The notes beneath the pieces are model-generated. The model saw only the letters and a list, made by a program, of their open reading frames with translations. It was not told where the DNA came from and made no database searches. Both the position numbers and the translations under genes were made by a program. From Avena insularis (Eukaryota > Streptophyta > Magnoliopsida > Poales > Poaceae), in NCBI GenBank assembly GCA_023614405.1, contig CM042684.1:207148941-207212940 (forward strand): a stretch of 64,000 nucleotides of DNA, in the 5' to 3' direction. Shown piece after piece: positions 10,869-21,900 of this stretch (positions are counted from its first letter, which is position 1; the number at the start of each line of letters is the position of its first letter).

Positions 10869-11956
10869 TTCAATGTATCAAATGCAATATCTTGTGTTGC
10901 GCCCCATACAAATGGCACACCTTTCTTATTCAAATCATTCAACGGTGTAGCAATAGTGCTGAAATCCTTCGCAAAGCGCCTATAGAAACCAGCTAAGCCA
11001 TGGAAACTACGCACTTGACTAACATTCATGGGAGTAGGCCAATTCTGAATTGATTCAATTTTAGATTGATCTACCTCTACCCCATTCTTAGATACAACAA
11101 ATCCCAGAAATATGACCTTATCTTTTGCAAATGTTCACTTCTCAAGATTAGCATACAGTTTATTATCATGCAACACTTGCAAAACTTGTCGGATATGATT
11201 ACAATGTTCAGTTTCGTTATGGCTATAGATAAGTATATCATCAAAGTAAACAACCATAAAACGACCAATAAAATCTCTCAAAACATGATTCATTAATCGT
11301 ATGAATGTACTAGGTGCATTAGTAAGACCAAACGGCATAACTAACCACTCATACAAACCAAATTTCGTTTTGAAAGCAGTTTTCCACTCATCCCCTTCTT
11401 TCATCCTAATTTGATGATAACCACTACGCAAATCAATCTTAGAGAACATAGAAGCACCACTCAACTCATCTAGCATATCCTCTAAGCATGGAATAGGATG
11501 ACGATATCGAATAGTGATGTTATTAATATCTCTACTATCTACACACATGCAGCATGTACCATCTTTCTTAGGTACAAAAATAACAGGAATAGCACAAGGG
11601 CTAAGTGAGACACAAATGTACCCTTTATCCAGCAACGCATGTACTTGTTTCTGTATCTCCTTTGTTTCTTCAGGATTGGTCCTGTAGGGTGCACGATTGG
11701 GAAGTGTGGCACCAGGGATCAAGTCAATTTGGTGATCAATGCCATGCAATGGAGGAATTCCTGCGGGTACATCTTCTAGAAACACATCCCCAAAATCCTG
11801 CAAAACAGAAGAAACACCAAGAGAAATAGGGGTCATGTCGTTAGAAACCAATACCTCGCCCTTATACATGAGCACAAGCGGCATGGCTGTAGGATCCTCA
11901 CGAAATTCTCCCATATCCTCTTTGGTGGCTAATATCAACAAATTAGGCTCTCTCAC
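10869..11956 (-). pseudogene. pol: Family B gypsy reverse transcriptase
   Basis: Minus-strand pol. The main open part is 11135-11956 (273 residues). It reads through the RT fingers (GIPPLHGIDHQIDLIPGA, VIFVPKKDGT), the palm ([25 protein letters not shown]) and the catalytic box [15 protein letters not shown] directly after NLEK stands where the related element at 61410 has Cys. Beyond it the thumb and connection region (FAKDKVIFLGFVVS, then FHGLAGFYRRF) remains readable to 10869, where the copia insertion cuts it. The segment after 2244 continues the gene. It belongs to the same gypsy branch as family A but is clearly diverged. Confidence 0.9.
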
Positions 11957-12625
11957 TTTTTGTTATACCACTCGATTTAGGCTCAATTACATCAGGAACA
12001 GCTATCACACAATCTCGCCGAGCTATAGGATCTTCCTTCAAGTTCACTTCTATCTTCTGACGAGAATCATTCACAATGTCTTGTGGTGTCATTGGTTGCA
12101 TAGTAATCTTCTTTCCTTTGAATTCCAAGTGATATGTATTAGCTCGGCCATTGTGTTGCACATGGCGATCATAAAGCCAAGGCCGACCCAATAGAAGATG
12201 GAAGTCATAGGAACCACATGAAAGTCAATAGAATCCTTGTATGGCCCTATTTGAAAATTCACACGTACCATATGATTTACCTTCATCTCACCATTGTTTC
12301 TCAACCATTGTATGTAGTATGGCTTGGGATGAGGTAAATAAGTCAAATTCAGCTTGGCACATAACTCCTTACTTGCAAGATTTCTGCAGCTACCTCCATC
12401 AATAATTACCTTGCAAGCTTTGTTAGGTCCAACGAGAGCTTTTGTTTGGAACAAGTTGCAACGATGAGATTCATCAATAGGTTGCACGCTAAGTATGCCT
12501 GGAGATATGACAATGGTAGGAGCACGCTCAGGATAAGCATCAGTACCTCCCTCACCATCATAATCATCATCGTCATCAACTTCATCTCCACTCTCTAACT
12601 CACCATGTTCATTGACAAATATCAC
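11943..12625 (-). pseudogene. pol: Family B protease region
   Basis: Minus-strand frames between gag and RT. VIIDGGSCRNLASKELC is the retropepsin active-site region, with DGG where many gypsy elements have DSG or DTG. Downstream, the IGPYKDSIDFHVVPM segment and a LLGRPWL-type segment complete the fold. The latter is in another frame, after a break near 12190. An acidic stretch (SGDEVDDDDDYDGEGG) links gag to protease. Frameshifts at both ends make it non-functional. Confidence 0.85.
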
Positions 12626-13812
12626 CTTGCTGTTGGGACAATCTTTCTTGTATGTCCTCTACCTCCACAAGTATGGCACACCACATTGCGAGTACGCGTA
12701 GTTGACATATTGGAACCTGAGCTAGTAGCAGGATCAGCGGTCTTCTGAGCATTGGAACCAAACGAAGATGTAGGTGCTGGTTTGGCCGATGGTGTAGGAT
12801 GGCTAGCAGCAGGTGTAGGTGGCGCCATAGTAGGCTATGTAGATCTAGCCGCAAAATGGCTAGTAGACGTAAACCTGGCACATGACTTAGCCTCCTCAGC
12901 TAGCTGTGACTCGGCCTCTCTAGCATGGTGCAATAGCTCATTCATAGTGTCGTACTTGTGATAATGAACAATGCTCTTCATTTGAAGCTTCAAATTGTTG
13001 AGAAAATGCTACATAGTCATATTAAGGGACTCATGAAAGTTAGCACATTGCATAAGCATCTCCATCTCCATATAATACTCATCAACTGACATGGTTCCTT
13101 GCCTCAACTGTGTCAACTTATCAAAACCTGATCGGAAGTAATTGGTGGGTACAAAACGATCCTTTATAATGCTCTTCATCTCACGCCAATCCATCATAGG
13201 AAGTTGATTGTCGTTTCTTCTATTCTGCACAATAGCATCCCACCAACACAAAGAGTATCCATCAAATTCTGAAGCTGCAAGCTTGACCTTCTTGTCTTCT
13301 GGATAATCAAACAAACGCTAGAGCCTCTCAATTTTCAACTCCCAAGGAAGATAATCCCCAGGATCAAGTGAACCATTGAAAGAGGGAATTGAAAACTTGG
13401 GTTTGCCCAAACCATCATGATCTTGGTTCGGAACACGCTGATCACGTCCCAAAGGGGCATATCCACGTCCATAAAGAGGAGCAGCAGCAGGTGCAGGGGG
13501 ATTGGCACGTCCCCTGCCACGATGTGGAGCAGCATCAGCCACACTACCATCATCAAGATCCTCAAACACATCATCAGGTTGGTGTTCGTGTCCTTGCTGA
13601 ATTGCCGCTGTAAGATTCTCAATCAAACGTTGCATGGTGTCAACATTGACATTGATTTCCGCCACTTGAGTTTGAATATTATTGATTGCGCGAGTATTCT
13701 GATCCACTGCCTCTTGCATGTCTTTCATAATCCCATCAATAGACTCACGCCAATTAACAAGCTCCTCAACCTGCTTTTCTGTGACACAACATCATCATCA
13801 CTAGTAGACATT
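12626..13812 (-). pseudogene. gag: Family B gag
   Basis: The probable start codon is at 13812 (MSTSDDDDVVSQK). A one-base shift follows, after which the frame from 13728 reads a predicted coiled-coil stretch (MKDMQEAVDQNTRAINN), a Gly/Pro/Arg-rich linker and the capsid start FSIPSFNGSLDPGDYLPW. A stop at 13318-13320 interrupts the capsid, which resumes in frame to 13009 (FVPTNYFRSGFDKLTQLRQG). Further frames carry a Pro/Ser-rich linker and the zinc knuckle CHTCGGRGHTRK, which loses its last Cys to a frameshift near 12640. It encodes a particle protein, decayed here. Confidence 0.85.
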
Positions 13813-15072
13813 ATTAGTAGGTTAGTGCAAAAATCAAAATCTATTTGGTGGAAAACTCTCACAACTCACTCACAACTGACAAGAAAGTAGATCTTACAAT
13901 TCCAAAGGAAATAGAGATGCTTTACCAAACGTAATCAAAGACTTATGCACTGATGTGATGAAGTGAATATCAAAGGTATAGAGAACAATCACAGGCACAT
14001 AGGTTATTTATGGTGGAGCTATAGGTATGGTATCGTAAGTACACCGCAAACAAGTCCTAGTGCTGATCATACAAAAACCAAGAAACACACACGTGGAGAA
14101 AAAACGTGGCAATGCAACTATTAAGGGTGTTGCACTACTCTCGAGAGACACTAGCAAAGCTCAAAGTAAATAGGCACAAGATTGCTCAATCTACTGTTGC
14201 ACAAATATATCACTAGGCCTCTTGCTCAACTTCTCTTTTTCTCTTTTTATTTTGTATAGCTTCTTTCTCTTTTTGCTTTTTATTTTGCTATTTTGCTTTT
14301 TCTCTTTTTTTGAATATATATCACACACGGCCAAATTACAAAGCATAGCACCAAAATCCTAGGAGCAGCCTGTAGGAGCGGAAACTAGTCTCAATGGGTA
14401 AGTTCCTTCATGTATGAAATAGAAAGGCTGTGGCTAAAGTTCAAGAAAAGTGCAAATTTCACACTTTGTAAAAATTGCTGCCGTAAAAAAAAATGAAAAA
14501 CGTGGCGGAAGATCAGATCGCGGCAAAAAACGCAAAGAATAACTATGCAGACAGCGATAGAGAAGCGATGTCATGTAGAGAAATAGGCGCAAAGCGTGCC
14601 GTATGTAAGCGGCGGTAGAAGAGGGCGCGCGGTAGAGCAAAAGCGTGTTGCGGCAGGCGTGGCGGCAGGGGGCTGGCGTGCGGCAGAAGAAATCCTGTCG
14701 CGGCAGGAATCCGATCCAGGTCAGAACCGGTTTCGCGATAGAGAAACGAGGTGTTTCCGTGCCGCGGCACAGTCGGTAAGAATTTTTTTTAATTGCTAAA
14801 CCGACTAGGCTAGGGGTGTTTGACTAGGACTCTAGCTAAGATCGGATCTAGCTATGGCGGCGGAAAAAAGATGGTTGATTCGATTAGAACAAGAAGAAAA
14901 ACGATGACAGATCTAGATCTAAAACTAAAAGAGGAACACGACCAGCAACTATTACTCGAATACGATGTAATCTAGGCTATGGCAACTCTTTTTGTGGGGA
15001 TTTTTCTATATAGGAAGAAAAACACGAACTAATCTACGGATGGATTTGTGGATGCTTACCGAGGCAACCATG
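13813..15072 (-). other. Family B untranslated leader
   Basis: About 1.26 kb with no credible gene. On the sense (minus) strand it holds a group of CTGTCGCGGCAGG-like palindromic elements at about 14500-14770, related to those in the B LTR. A purine-rich A/G tract at about 14232-14330 (seen as T/C on the plus strand) is similar in kind and position to tracts in the A and C leaders. Confidence 0.7.
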
Positions 15073-15085
15073 AAATATGATACCA
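15073..15085 (-). other. Family B primer-binding site
   Basis: On the minus strand this reads TGGTATCATATTT, three bases after the LTR end. Only the first eight bases match initiator methionine tRNA. Confidence 0.7.
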
Positions 15086-15088
15086 AGA

Positions 15089-16006
15089 TGATATGGGGTG
15101 GCCCGATATTCTCAGCAAGCACTTGTCGATGATGATGGTGGATGATAGATAACTAGTGTGTAGCTATGATCTCTCCCTCTCGAACCCTAATGCCAATGCA
15201 ACAGCTCCCAAACCTTGTAGGATATTCACAACACCACACTCTTGTGCACGCAGCCATTAACCATGAACGGTAGTTTGTAATATACTAATTCCTAGTGGAA
15301 CAACAGATCACACTCAATTATAGTTGGTAAAATCAATCACAGGGTAATTCCAGAGGTTCTATGAAAGAAACAACTCCAAAATAATTTTAACGTGGTCTAA
15401 ACCCTAAAACTAGTGCGCCCCATCTATTTAAGAGTCTGGGAGTGCAGCGGCTAAGGGGGTGATCGAGTTGGTCCCACCCAACTAGGGTACAAACCGACCC
15501 ATAAGGGGTTCGGCCTCAGGACTGCCGTGGCAAAGTTTGATTCGGTTTCTCTGTCGCGACAGCCTGTCGTGGCAGAGATTGGGCCGATTTTCCTACTGCG
15601 ATAGCCTGCCATGGCAGAAAACTGGTGCTTTTCTCTGTCGCGACAGAGAACTTGCTCCACTTGTTGATCTTCATCTTGGACAGCTCCTTGCACTTCCTCC
15701 CTCTCCTTCCTCGCGCATTCTTCATTGATCAACACGCCATCTTCCATTAGCTCCTCGCTCCATGCTATGCCTTCTTCTCCCAAGTACCTGATCATACAAT
15801 AATTCAAAGACTTAGGTAGTATAAAATTCTCATTAACTAAAACACCAGGTTCATTAAGAAACAATTTCACCTGTTGTTCTAGTAGATTAGCATGAGCTCT
15901 TGTAATTGGTCCAATCCTTATCTCATTGGATTGATCTTTCTTTGCAGCAGCTGGAACATCATTAGTAGCAATTGGGGTAGGTGTAAATGTAGGGATGTCC
16001 TCATCA
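15089..16006 (-). repeat. Family B LTR (5' LTR)
   Basis: On the minus strand it begins TGATGAGGACATCCC at 16006 and ends CCCATATCA at 15089, 918 bp long. The first ~450 bases remain open in frame and encode a polyprotein tail with IGPITRAHANLLEQQV, related to [13 protein letters not shown] in the family A LTR. It interrupts family A gag. The candidate duplication is CACGC (minus strand, 16007-16011); the partner end is not in the window. Confidence 0.82.
15551..15646 (-). repeat. Array of CTGTCGCGACAG-type palindromes in the B LTR
   Basis: Perfect palindromes CTGTCGCGACAG (15551-15562 and 15635-15646) and CTGCCATGGCAG (15606-15617) occur with the imperfect CTGTCGTGGCAG (15564-15575) and CTGCGATAG near 15596. 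They lie upstream of an ATTTAA-type TATA element near 15424. Related elements recur in the leader. Confidence 0.75.
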
Positions 16007-16332
16007 GCGTGAACATGGTCTTGCCATTCCGTCGATGAGGCGTCGAAGATAGTCATTTGTTTCGGCGACGGAGCGTTGGATTGCTTCATTTTGATGGCCA
16101 AAGGTGTGATGCATTGCGTGCATTTGCCTTTCGAGGCCATCGAAGTGGTTGTCGATGTTCTCGAACTCGGCTTGCATTCGCCAAATTGTTCGACTTGTCG
16201 TGTCTCGAGAGCTTGGAAACTTTCACAGAACTCTTGCCAGACGATGAAGTGACTTGCGCGTGTCATGTACGGTCCATATTCTTGGGGAGGTGGTTGGCTC
16301 GACACACCATGCCTATCCGTCATGCAAAACAC
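16007..16332 (-). pseudogene. gag: Family A gag, N-terminal fragment cut by the B element
   Basis: The frame opens MFCMTDRHGVSSQPPPQE, matching the gag start at 58035 (MMNRHGEPGQPPPQE). Then comes SHFIVWQEFCESFQALE, the start of a coiled-coil region. A frameshift follows within about 60 codons. At 16006 the family B LTR interrupts it. The matching uninterrupted sequence is at 58035-58350. Confidence 0.85.
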
Positions 16333-17549
16333 ACAAGGATTGTATATGGAAGTGGAATATGGTGGTGTTAGCCTTGTACCTCACCTTGGGGATTGCACTA
16401 GACTAGAAACCATAAGTGAGACTATAAGCGTGCAAAGTGAAATCGCAAAGAAAACTCACACTAAAGAAAGAACTAACTCTCAAATGCCTGTTGGTGGTAG
16501 GTTAGGGTTGTGGAATGCCAAAGAACCAACCAAAAGAAAAGGGATAGTCAAAAGTGGGTAAAATCCAAACAACACTCAAGTCCAAGGCAAAAGGTCAACA
16601 ACTCAAAAGGGGTGACGCGAACCTACGACTATATACACGCACGTGGAGATTGTTGGGATTGACACGACTATGAAAATGAGCAACCAAAATGTCCTAACAA
16701 AGACTACGCTCGGTGTCGTGCTAATGCAAGGAGAGAGCATGGCTCGTTTGCAAAGGGTAAAAAAATGAGCAATGGATTTGTGCACTTGCCTTGGGCGCTC
16801 TTCTTTCTCTCTTGCTTATAAGCTTTGAGACTCTCTTTTGCTATGGGAGACTATTTTTCTTTTTCTTTTGTATATATTTTTTATTTTTATTTTTTTGGCT
16901 CTCCCTTGAAGCTACCTAGTCACACTTGCTATTGCTATTAACTCTCACTATCCAAGGACAAATGCACAATGCTCAAGAAAACACAAGATGAGCCACTCTC
17001 GTGGGATAGGTACACATGCAGAAAGATAGTGGTTAACAAGGTGACGCAAGTTATACCTTTGTTGGTGATGATGAACTTGCCGTCGGTGGTGCGGGATGAT
17101 GTTCGTGGGCCGTGGTGTCAATTAGCGCGAAAGTTGTTGATGCGGAAGCTTGTTGTTAGTTGCTGACACGCACACGGGACACAAACAAACAAAGGAAATT
17201 AGCCAAAATGGAAGAGGCAAAATCTATCAAAATTAGGCGCCAGGGACGGAGACTCCGGGGGGGGAGACTCTAGGTGTTGAGGCCGGAGACTCCGGGATCG
17301 GGGACTCTGCTCCACTTGCTCGTGTTCTTAAGCGGAAATCCACGCCTTGGGGCCTCAAATCCGCGAAAAATTGGCTGGACCAACACCTAAGACAAGGTTT
17401 GGTTGGATCAAAACCACAAATAACACTCCAAATCAAGAGATTGATTCAAAGGCAAATTTGGGGCTCTTTTTGGGGATTTATGAATTTTTGCTGGATAGAA
17501 GAAAATTTTGTGGGGGAATTCGTGAGCAATGAAGCTCTTTATACCAATA
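16333..17549 (-). other. Family A leader with primer-binding site
   Basis: The primer-binding site at 17534-17546 reads TGGTATAAAGAGC on the minus strand, so one base in the tRNA match has mutated. Palindromic GGAGACTCC elements lie at 17245-17300 and a sense-strand purine-rich tract at about 16850-16900. No coding sequence was seen. It corresponds to 56729-58034 on the plus strand. Confidence 0.82.
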
Positions 17550-18710
17550 TGTTGAGGGCAAACCTCGAGGGTGGCCCAATATTTCACGAATCCCTTGAAA
17601 ACGAGGAGGAGGATGAGGGAGAGGACGAAATCCGTGGACTCACGCATGAAGAACACAATGAACACACACGCAAATCCACGATACACACCAATAGATCATG
17701 CTGGCAGGGACTAGTCCGGCGCAATCCCTAGGATCGGTGTCGGGCAGAGGACACTCTCTCGAACCGGCACGGCGAGTAGGGAGAGTTGGTGAGATCTTGA
17801 CATCTAGGCAAAGGGACTCCGATGCCTAGGCCTTGTACAACACGGAGGCACGATGCAAACTCCAAAGAGGTTTGTTATATTTGGTGCTCCTTGGTCAAAG
17901 GAGCATGAGGCAAGTATTAGATAGATCCACAAGGGGTGTCCACTAATTCCAAACATCAAGCCTAGGGTTTACAATAGAGGTGGGGACTATATATAGGCCA
18001 GCCACTAGTTCAAGGGTAGTTTAGGCAATAAAGGGTAAAGTCTGGATGGATTTAAGGTTACATTGGACGAAGGCCCAAAAGGCTTTTCACATGCCTGTCT
18101 CACTTACACCGGAGACTCCGGAGTCAAAGGGCCGGAGACTCCGGGGTGGCCGGAGACTCCGGGGTGGAGTGCAGACTTCGGGGTGGACTCCGGGGTGGCA
18201 TACAGAGAGTTTCCTTGAGGGGTCCGGAGTCGAGGCCGGAGTCCTAGGGTGGAGACTCCGGGGTCGAAGGCTGGAGACTCCGGGGTAACTGGGCCGGAAA
18301 CTCCGGGTGTGAGGAGACTCCAAGGGTGGCGATTCTCTATTGTGAAGCCTCTGTGGGGGTGTACTAAACGGTCCAGCCTAGGGTCTAGACTGGTCCGGAG
18401 TCCAGGACGGAGACTCCAGGGTTGGTGGCCGGAGACTCCGAGCTTCAGGGCCGAAGACTCTGGGGCTTCAGCTCTAGCAACTTCTTTTTCTCGTCCTGCT
18501 CCTTGTACTTCATCTGTGGGGGCTTCATAGCTGATAATGCATAGCATAGTGACATCAAGTAGCAAGCCATCCAAAGATGTACCAAAGTCACATGAGGAGA
18601 GGACCGAGTTAACCTTAGCTTGTAGTAGTTTAGCTCAGGCTCAAGTCATTGGTCCACTTGGGGGACTTGGTGGTGTAGATGTAGGAGAGTCCGTAGGACG
18701 GGCTCCATCA
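17550..18710 (-). repeat. Family A LTR, long variant (5' LTR)
   Basis: Minus-strand LTR from TGATGGAGCCCG at 18710 to CCCTCAACA at 17550. At 1161 bp it is longer than the other A LTRs (1000-1041 bp), apparently because its palindrome array is expanded (about 18107-18480). A TATATATAG element lies near 17984-17996. The candidate target duplication is GGTGA at 18711-18715; the other end is not visible. Confidence 0.85.
18107..18480 (-). repeat. Expanded CCGGAGACTCCGG palindrome array
   Basis: More than ten copies of CCGGAGACTCCGG and close variants, separated by 5-30 bases of mixed sequence, fill about 370 bp of the LTR upstream of its TATA element. Spacing is irregular, so this is not a simple tandem repeat. 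Confidence 0.8.
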
Positions 18711-18982
18711 GGTGACCCACAGACACCTCCTCGAGGGACCAACTGGGTAAGCACTTGCCTCAGTCTTCTCCTCGAGAGGACTATAGAAACACCTCGCGAG
18801 GGAACCCCCTCCGGTGGCCCAAACTCCAGCTGCCACGCACTCTCCCTCCCCGTTTGTCCATGGAGCCTGCGTGGTCAGTGACCGCCACACGTGGCATTCC
18901 TAGCGAGGCTATTTTCCGCTAGGAACAAGGACTCACATGAGACCTGCTATCGTGCATCCCGAAGGACCCACCAGGGGAAAAG
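18711..18982. other. GC-rich repeat remnant, left half (LTR-like)
   Basis: No gene was seen. The sequence has several short palindromes (CCTCGAGG, TCCTCGAGAGGA, CCTCGCGAGG) and continues after the inserted element at 25834. I suspect an LTR or other retroelement fragment but cannot name it. Confidence 0.4.
18978..18982. repeat. Target-site duplication AAAAG, left copy
   Basis: Matches 25829-25833 at the other end of the LTR-like element. Confidence 0.75.
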
Positions 18983-21900
18983 TGTAACATCCCAGCATTA
19001 GAGCTTAGAAATAAGCCGAGATGAGGTGTGTGCATTGCATTAATGCATAGAAAATCTGGATAATTTTCACGCTTTTAAATAAAACTTGTCAAAGTGATTG
19101 AAGCTTCTCTTAACTTGGTGGAACTGAAGTGGATCATCAAGTTGACTGCGATAAGTTTTAATATGACCTTTGCTAAAACCCTATTTTTGGGTTAATATAA
19201 TTTGATCTAAGGGTAGATCAAATGTAATAAAACTAGGTCACAACACACTACTTAATAAGGAGTACTAGATCTTCTAGAGATCATTACATGGTATTCCATA
19301 CAACAACTCAAGGATGAATACTTAATCTTCTAAATATTATATCGAGGTATTATCTACAACAAACCATGAATACCAAGTTAAGTATATAACTTAAGTAAAG
19401 AAACTCTATAACAAAATCTTGATACACTTGCCTGCCATAGTTATTCCTACCATGGGTATCATGGTAGTTCTTAAACATTAACTCTTATCACAAATAGAGT
19501 AGAAAAGGAAGTCAAGCCAAGACCATCCAACACACACCCTTAATATCATATTAATAGATGACAATCTTATATAACCAAGTCCTAGTGTCAATTGATCATC
19601 AATGTTGAGTGATCAATTCTTGACCTAGCACTTGTTGACTCTTAGCTTTGACCTATTATATTGACCTTCCAAAGACCTTAAGTAAATTAATAAGGAGGAG
19701 GAACTAGGTATGGTAGAGTGTTACATCATCAATGGAATGTGATCCTTGGTGGTGATCAAACCATTTGGTGTTGGAGGAGTTAACTCACTCATGAGTTCAC
19801 TAGAATAAGTATCTAAACCTAAGAATTAAACTAGTACTTAAGAAGTTATAAGGAATCTAGAAATGATAGCATAATCAAATAATAATCCTGTTAAGCCAAG
19901 TAGATACAAATATGGAGTAAGCTTGCTTAACAAGATAGGTTTATAGAGAGACTAGTACAAGTCTACTACTTAGTTGAAGATAGATCTTGATCAGACAATT
20001 AGAAGCCTAAGATTTGTATGATCCAAGGTTGGTGGTCATTACTCTCAATTAACTTGAGAATAAATGACTAGTTGTTGAAGAAGAGTGGTCAGCATACCAA
20101 ATTAGGCAAAACCTTAGTAAGATGAGTCATCTAGCTTGATGATGGGTAGTCAAGATAGAGTTTGATGAAGCATATAATATGAGTTGTATGGAGTAGATGG
20201 AGGCATAGTAGTTTAACCAAGCTAATACAATAACAAACTTGTATTATGGAGATTAGTACCCCACCTATTCTAGGGGGTGGATATCACATGTGATATAGAG
20301 AGAATTGTAATCTTGCAAGCCTTCGATGTAGATGCAAGGTGAATATAAAGTATTTAATGGATGGAGTTAGTAATAGCTAAAGTGATGGATTCATCAGGGT
20401 AGTTTAGAAATGGAAGTCATATATACTAGGAGAAGAATGAAGGAGTAATGTTGAAGTGGCATGACCATGTCATCATATGATGATGGATATGGTGGAGTCA
20501 GATGATTGACTTATTCAGGAAGATGTGATCCTTGTGAATAAGATAAGAGAGATATATAGGGTATAATTAGGAAAGGAATTTCTTAACTATGACCAATCTT
20601 AATGAAGAATTGATGTTAGGAGTTCTTGAGAAACCTTTAACCAAGGTCTTGTCAAGCCATGAACATAACCATGTTTACTTCAATGTTCATAACCTTAGAA
20701 TGGAGTTGGCAGTAGAACCATTTCCTATTTCTAGGCAGTCATTGAGTAACATCTTTTAGACAAATGGAAATTCTAAGAAAAAATAGAATACAAGTTTAGT
20801 ATTCCATTAATGAAAGCCTTGTCCACCTCATTATCTTAAACCCTAATAGAAACATGGACCCATAAACCATCAAGACCACATTAGAAGTAATCTTTACAGC
20901 AAAAACCTTGATACAGCAAACTCTAAGTTGAGATATCTTTCAGGACTATAAAGTCAGGAGCAATCCTTAAACCTTGATCCCTAGCAACATGCACTAATAA
21001 ACTTGAGGGTAGTGTATCCTCTAGGATCCATAGTAAGTTGGTATTAGAAACCCTGAATAAGTGTTGCTGGGCATTGAGATCACTTGTGCCACATGAATGA
21101 TAACGGCTGTTCACCATTATATAATAAACTTCTATCAAAACATTAACCACCCTTAAGAAAGTAGTGAATAACTAGTTCAAAAAGAGATCCATGTCTACTT
21201 TATAAATAAGTAGAATGGTTATGAAGAAATTGTAATGGATTTGGAATAAAAGAAATTCCAGACTTTAAAGAACCTTAAAATTTAGACCACCTTATATATT
21301 AATTTATTTGTACTCATAAGTATGACAAGATCTTATGGATGTCATTAACCATTTTAAATATTTATCATTATAATTATCATGGTGAAAGCAGAATCATTTT
21401 TTATAAGGCTTCTGGATAATAAACAAAATATTAAACCCTAAGGAATAAATATTGCCATTAATAAAATACTTCCCTAATAGTTAAAATTTATGAAAAATCA
21501 TGAAAAGTATAAGCACCACTTAGTCTCAAAAGATCCCTGTAGTATTTTATTTATTCCATCAAATTTTGGATATTTTAAACATTGAGAAAACCAAATTTGG
21601 AAAAGGTTTTGCAAAAATAGAAAATAGAAATAGAATAAAGAAAAAGAAAGAGAAGAGAGCAAAGCAGCCCAGCTTTGGCCGCAGCCCATCTCCTACACGT
21701 CGCCAAACGCAGCAACCAACATCTTTTGCTCACTCAGTCACGGCCCAGTAGAAACCCAACGCCAGCCTAGTTCATCCCTCTCTCTCTCACAACAGTGGGA
21801 CATCCATGTGGACCGCGGGTTGATTCATATAAAATCTAGGGAGTTTCCTGCAAAAACGTGTTGTCGTCTTCTCATGCGTCACAAGAAGCTCCTTGGATGC

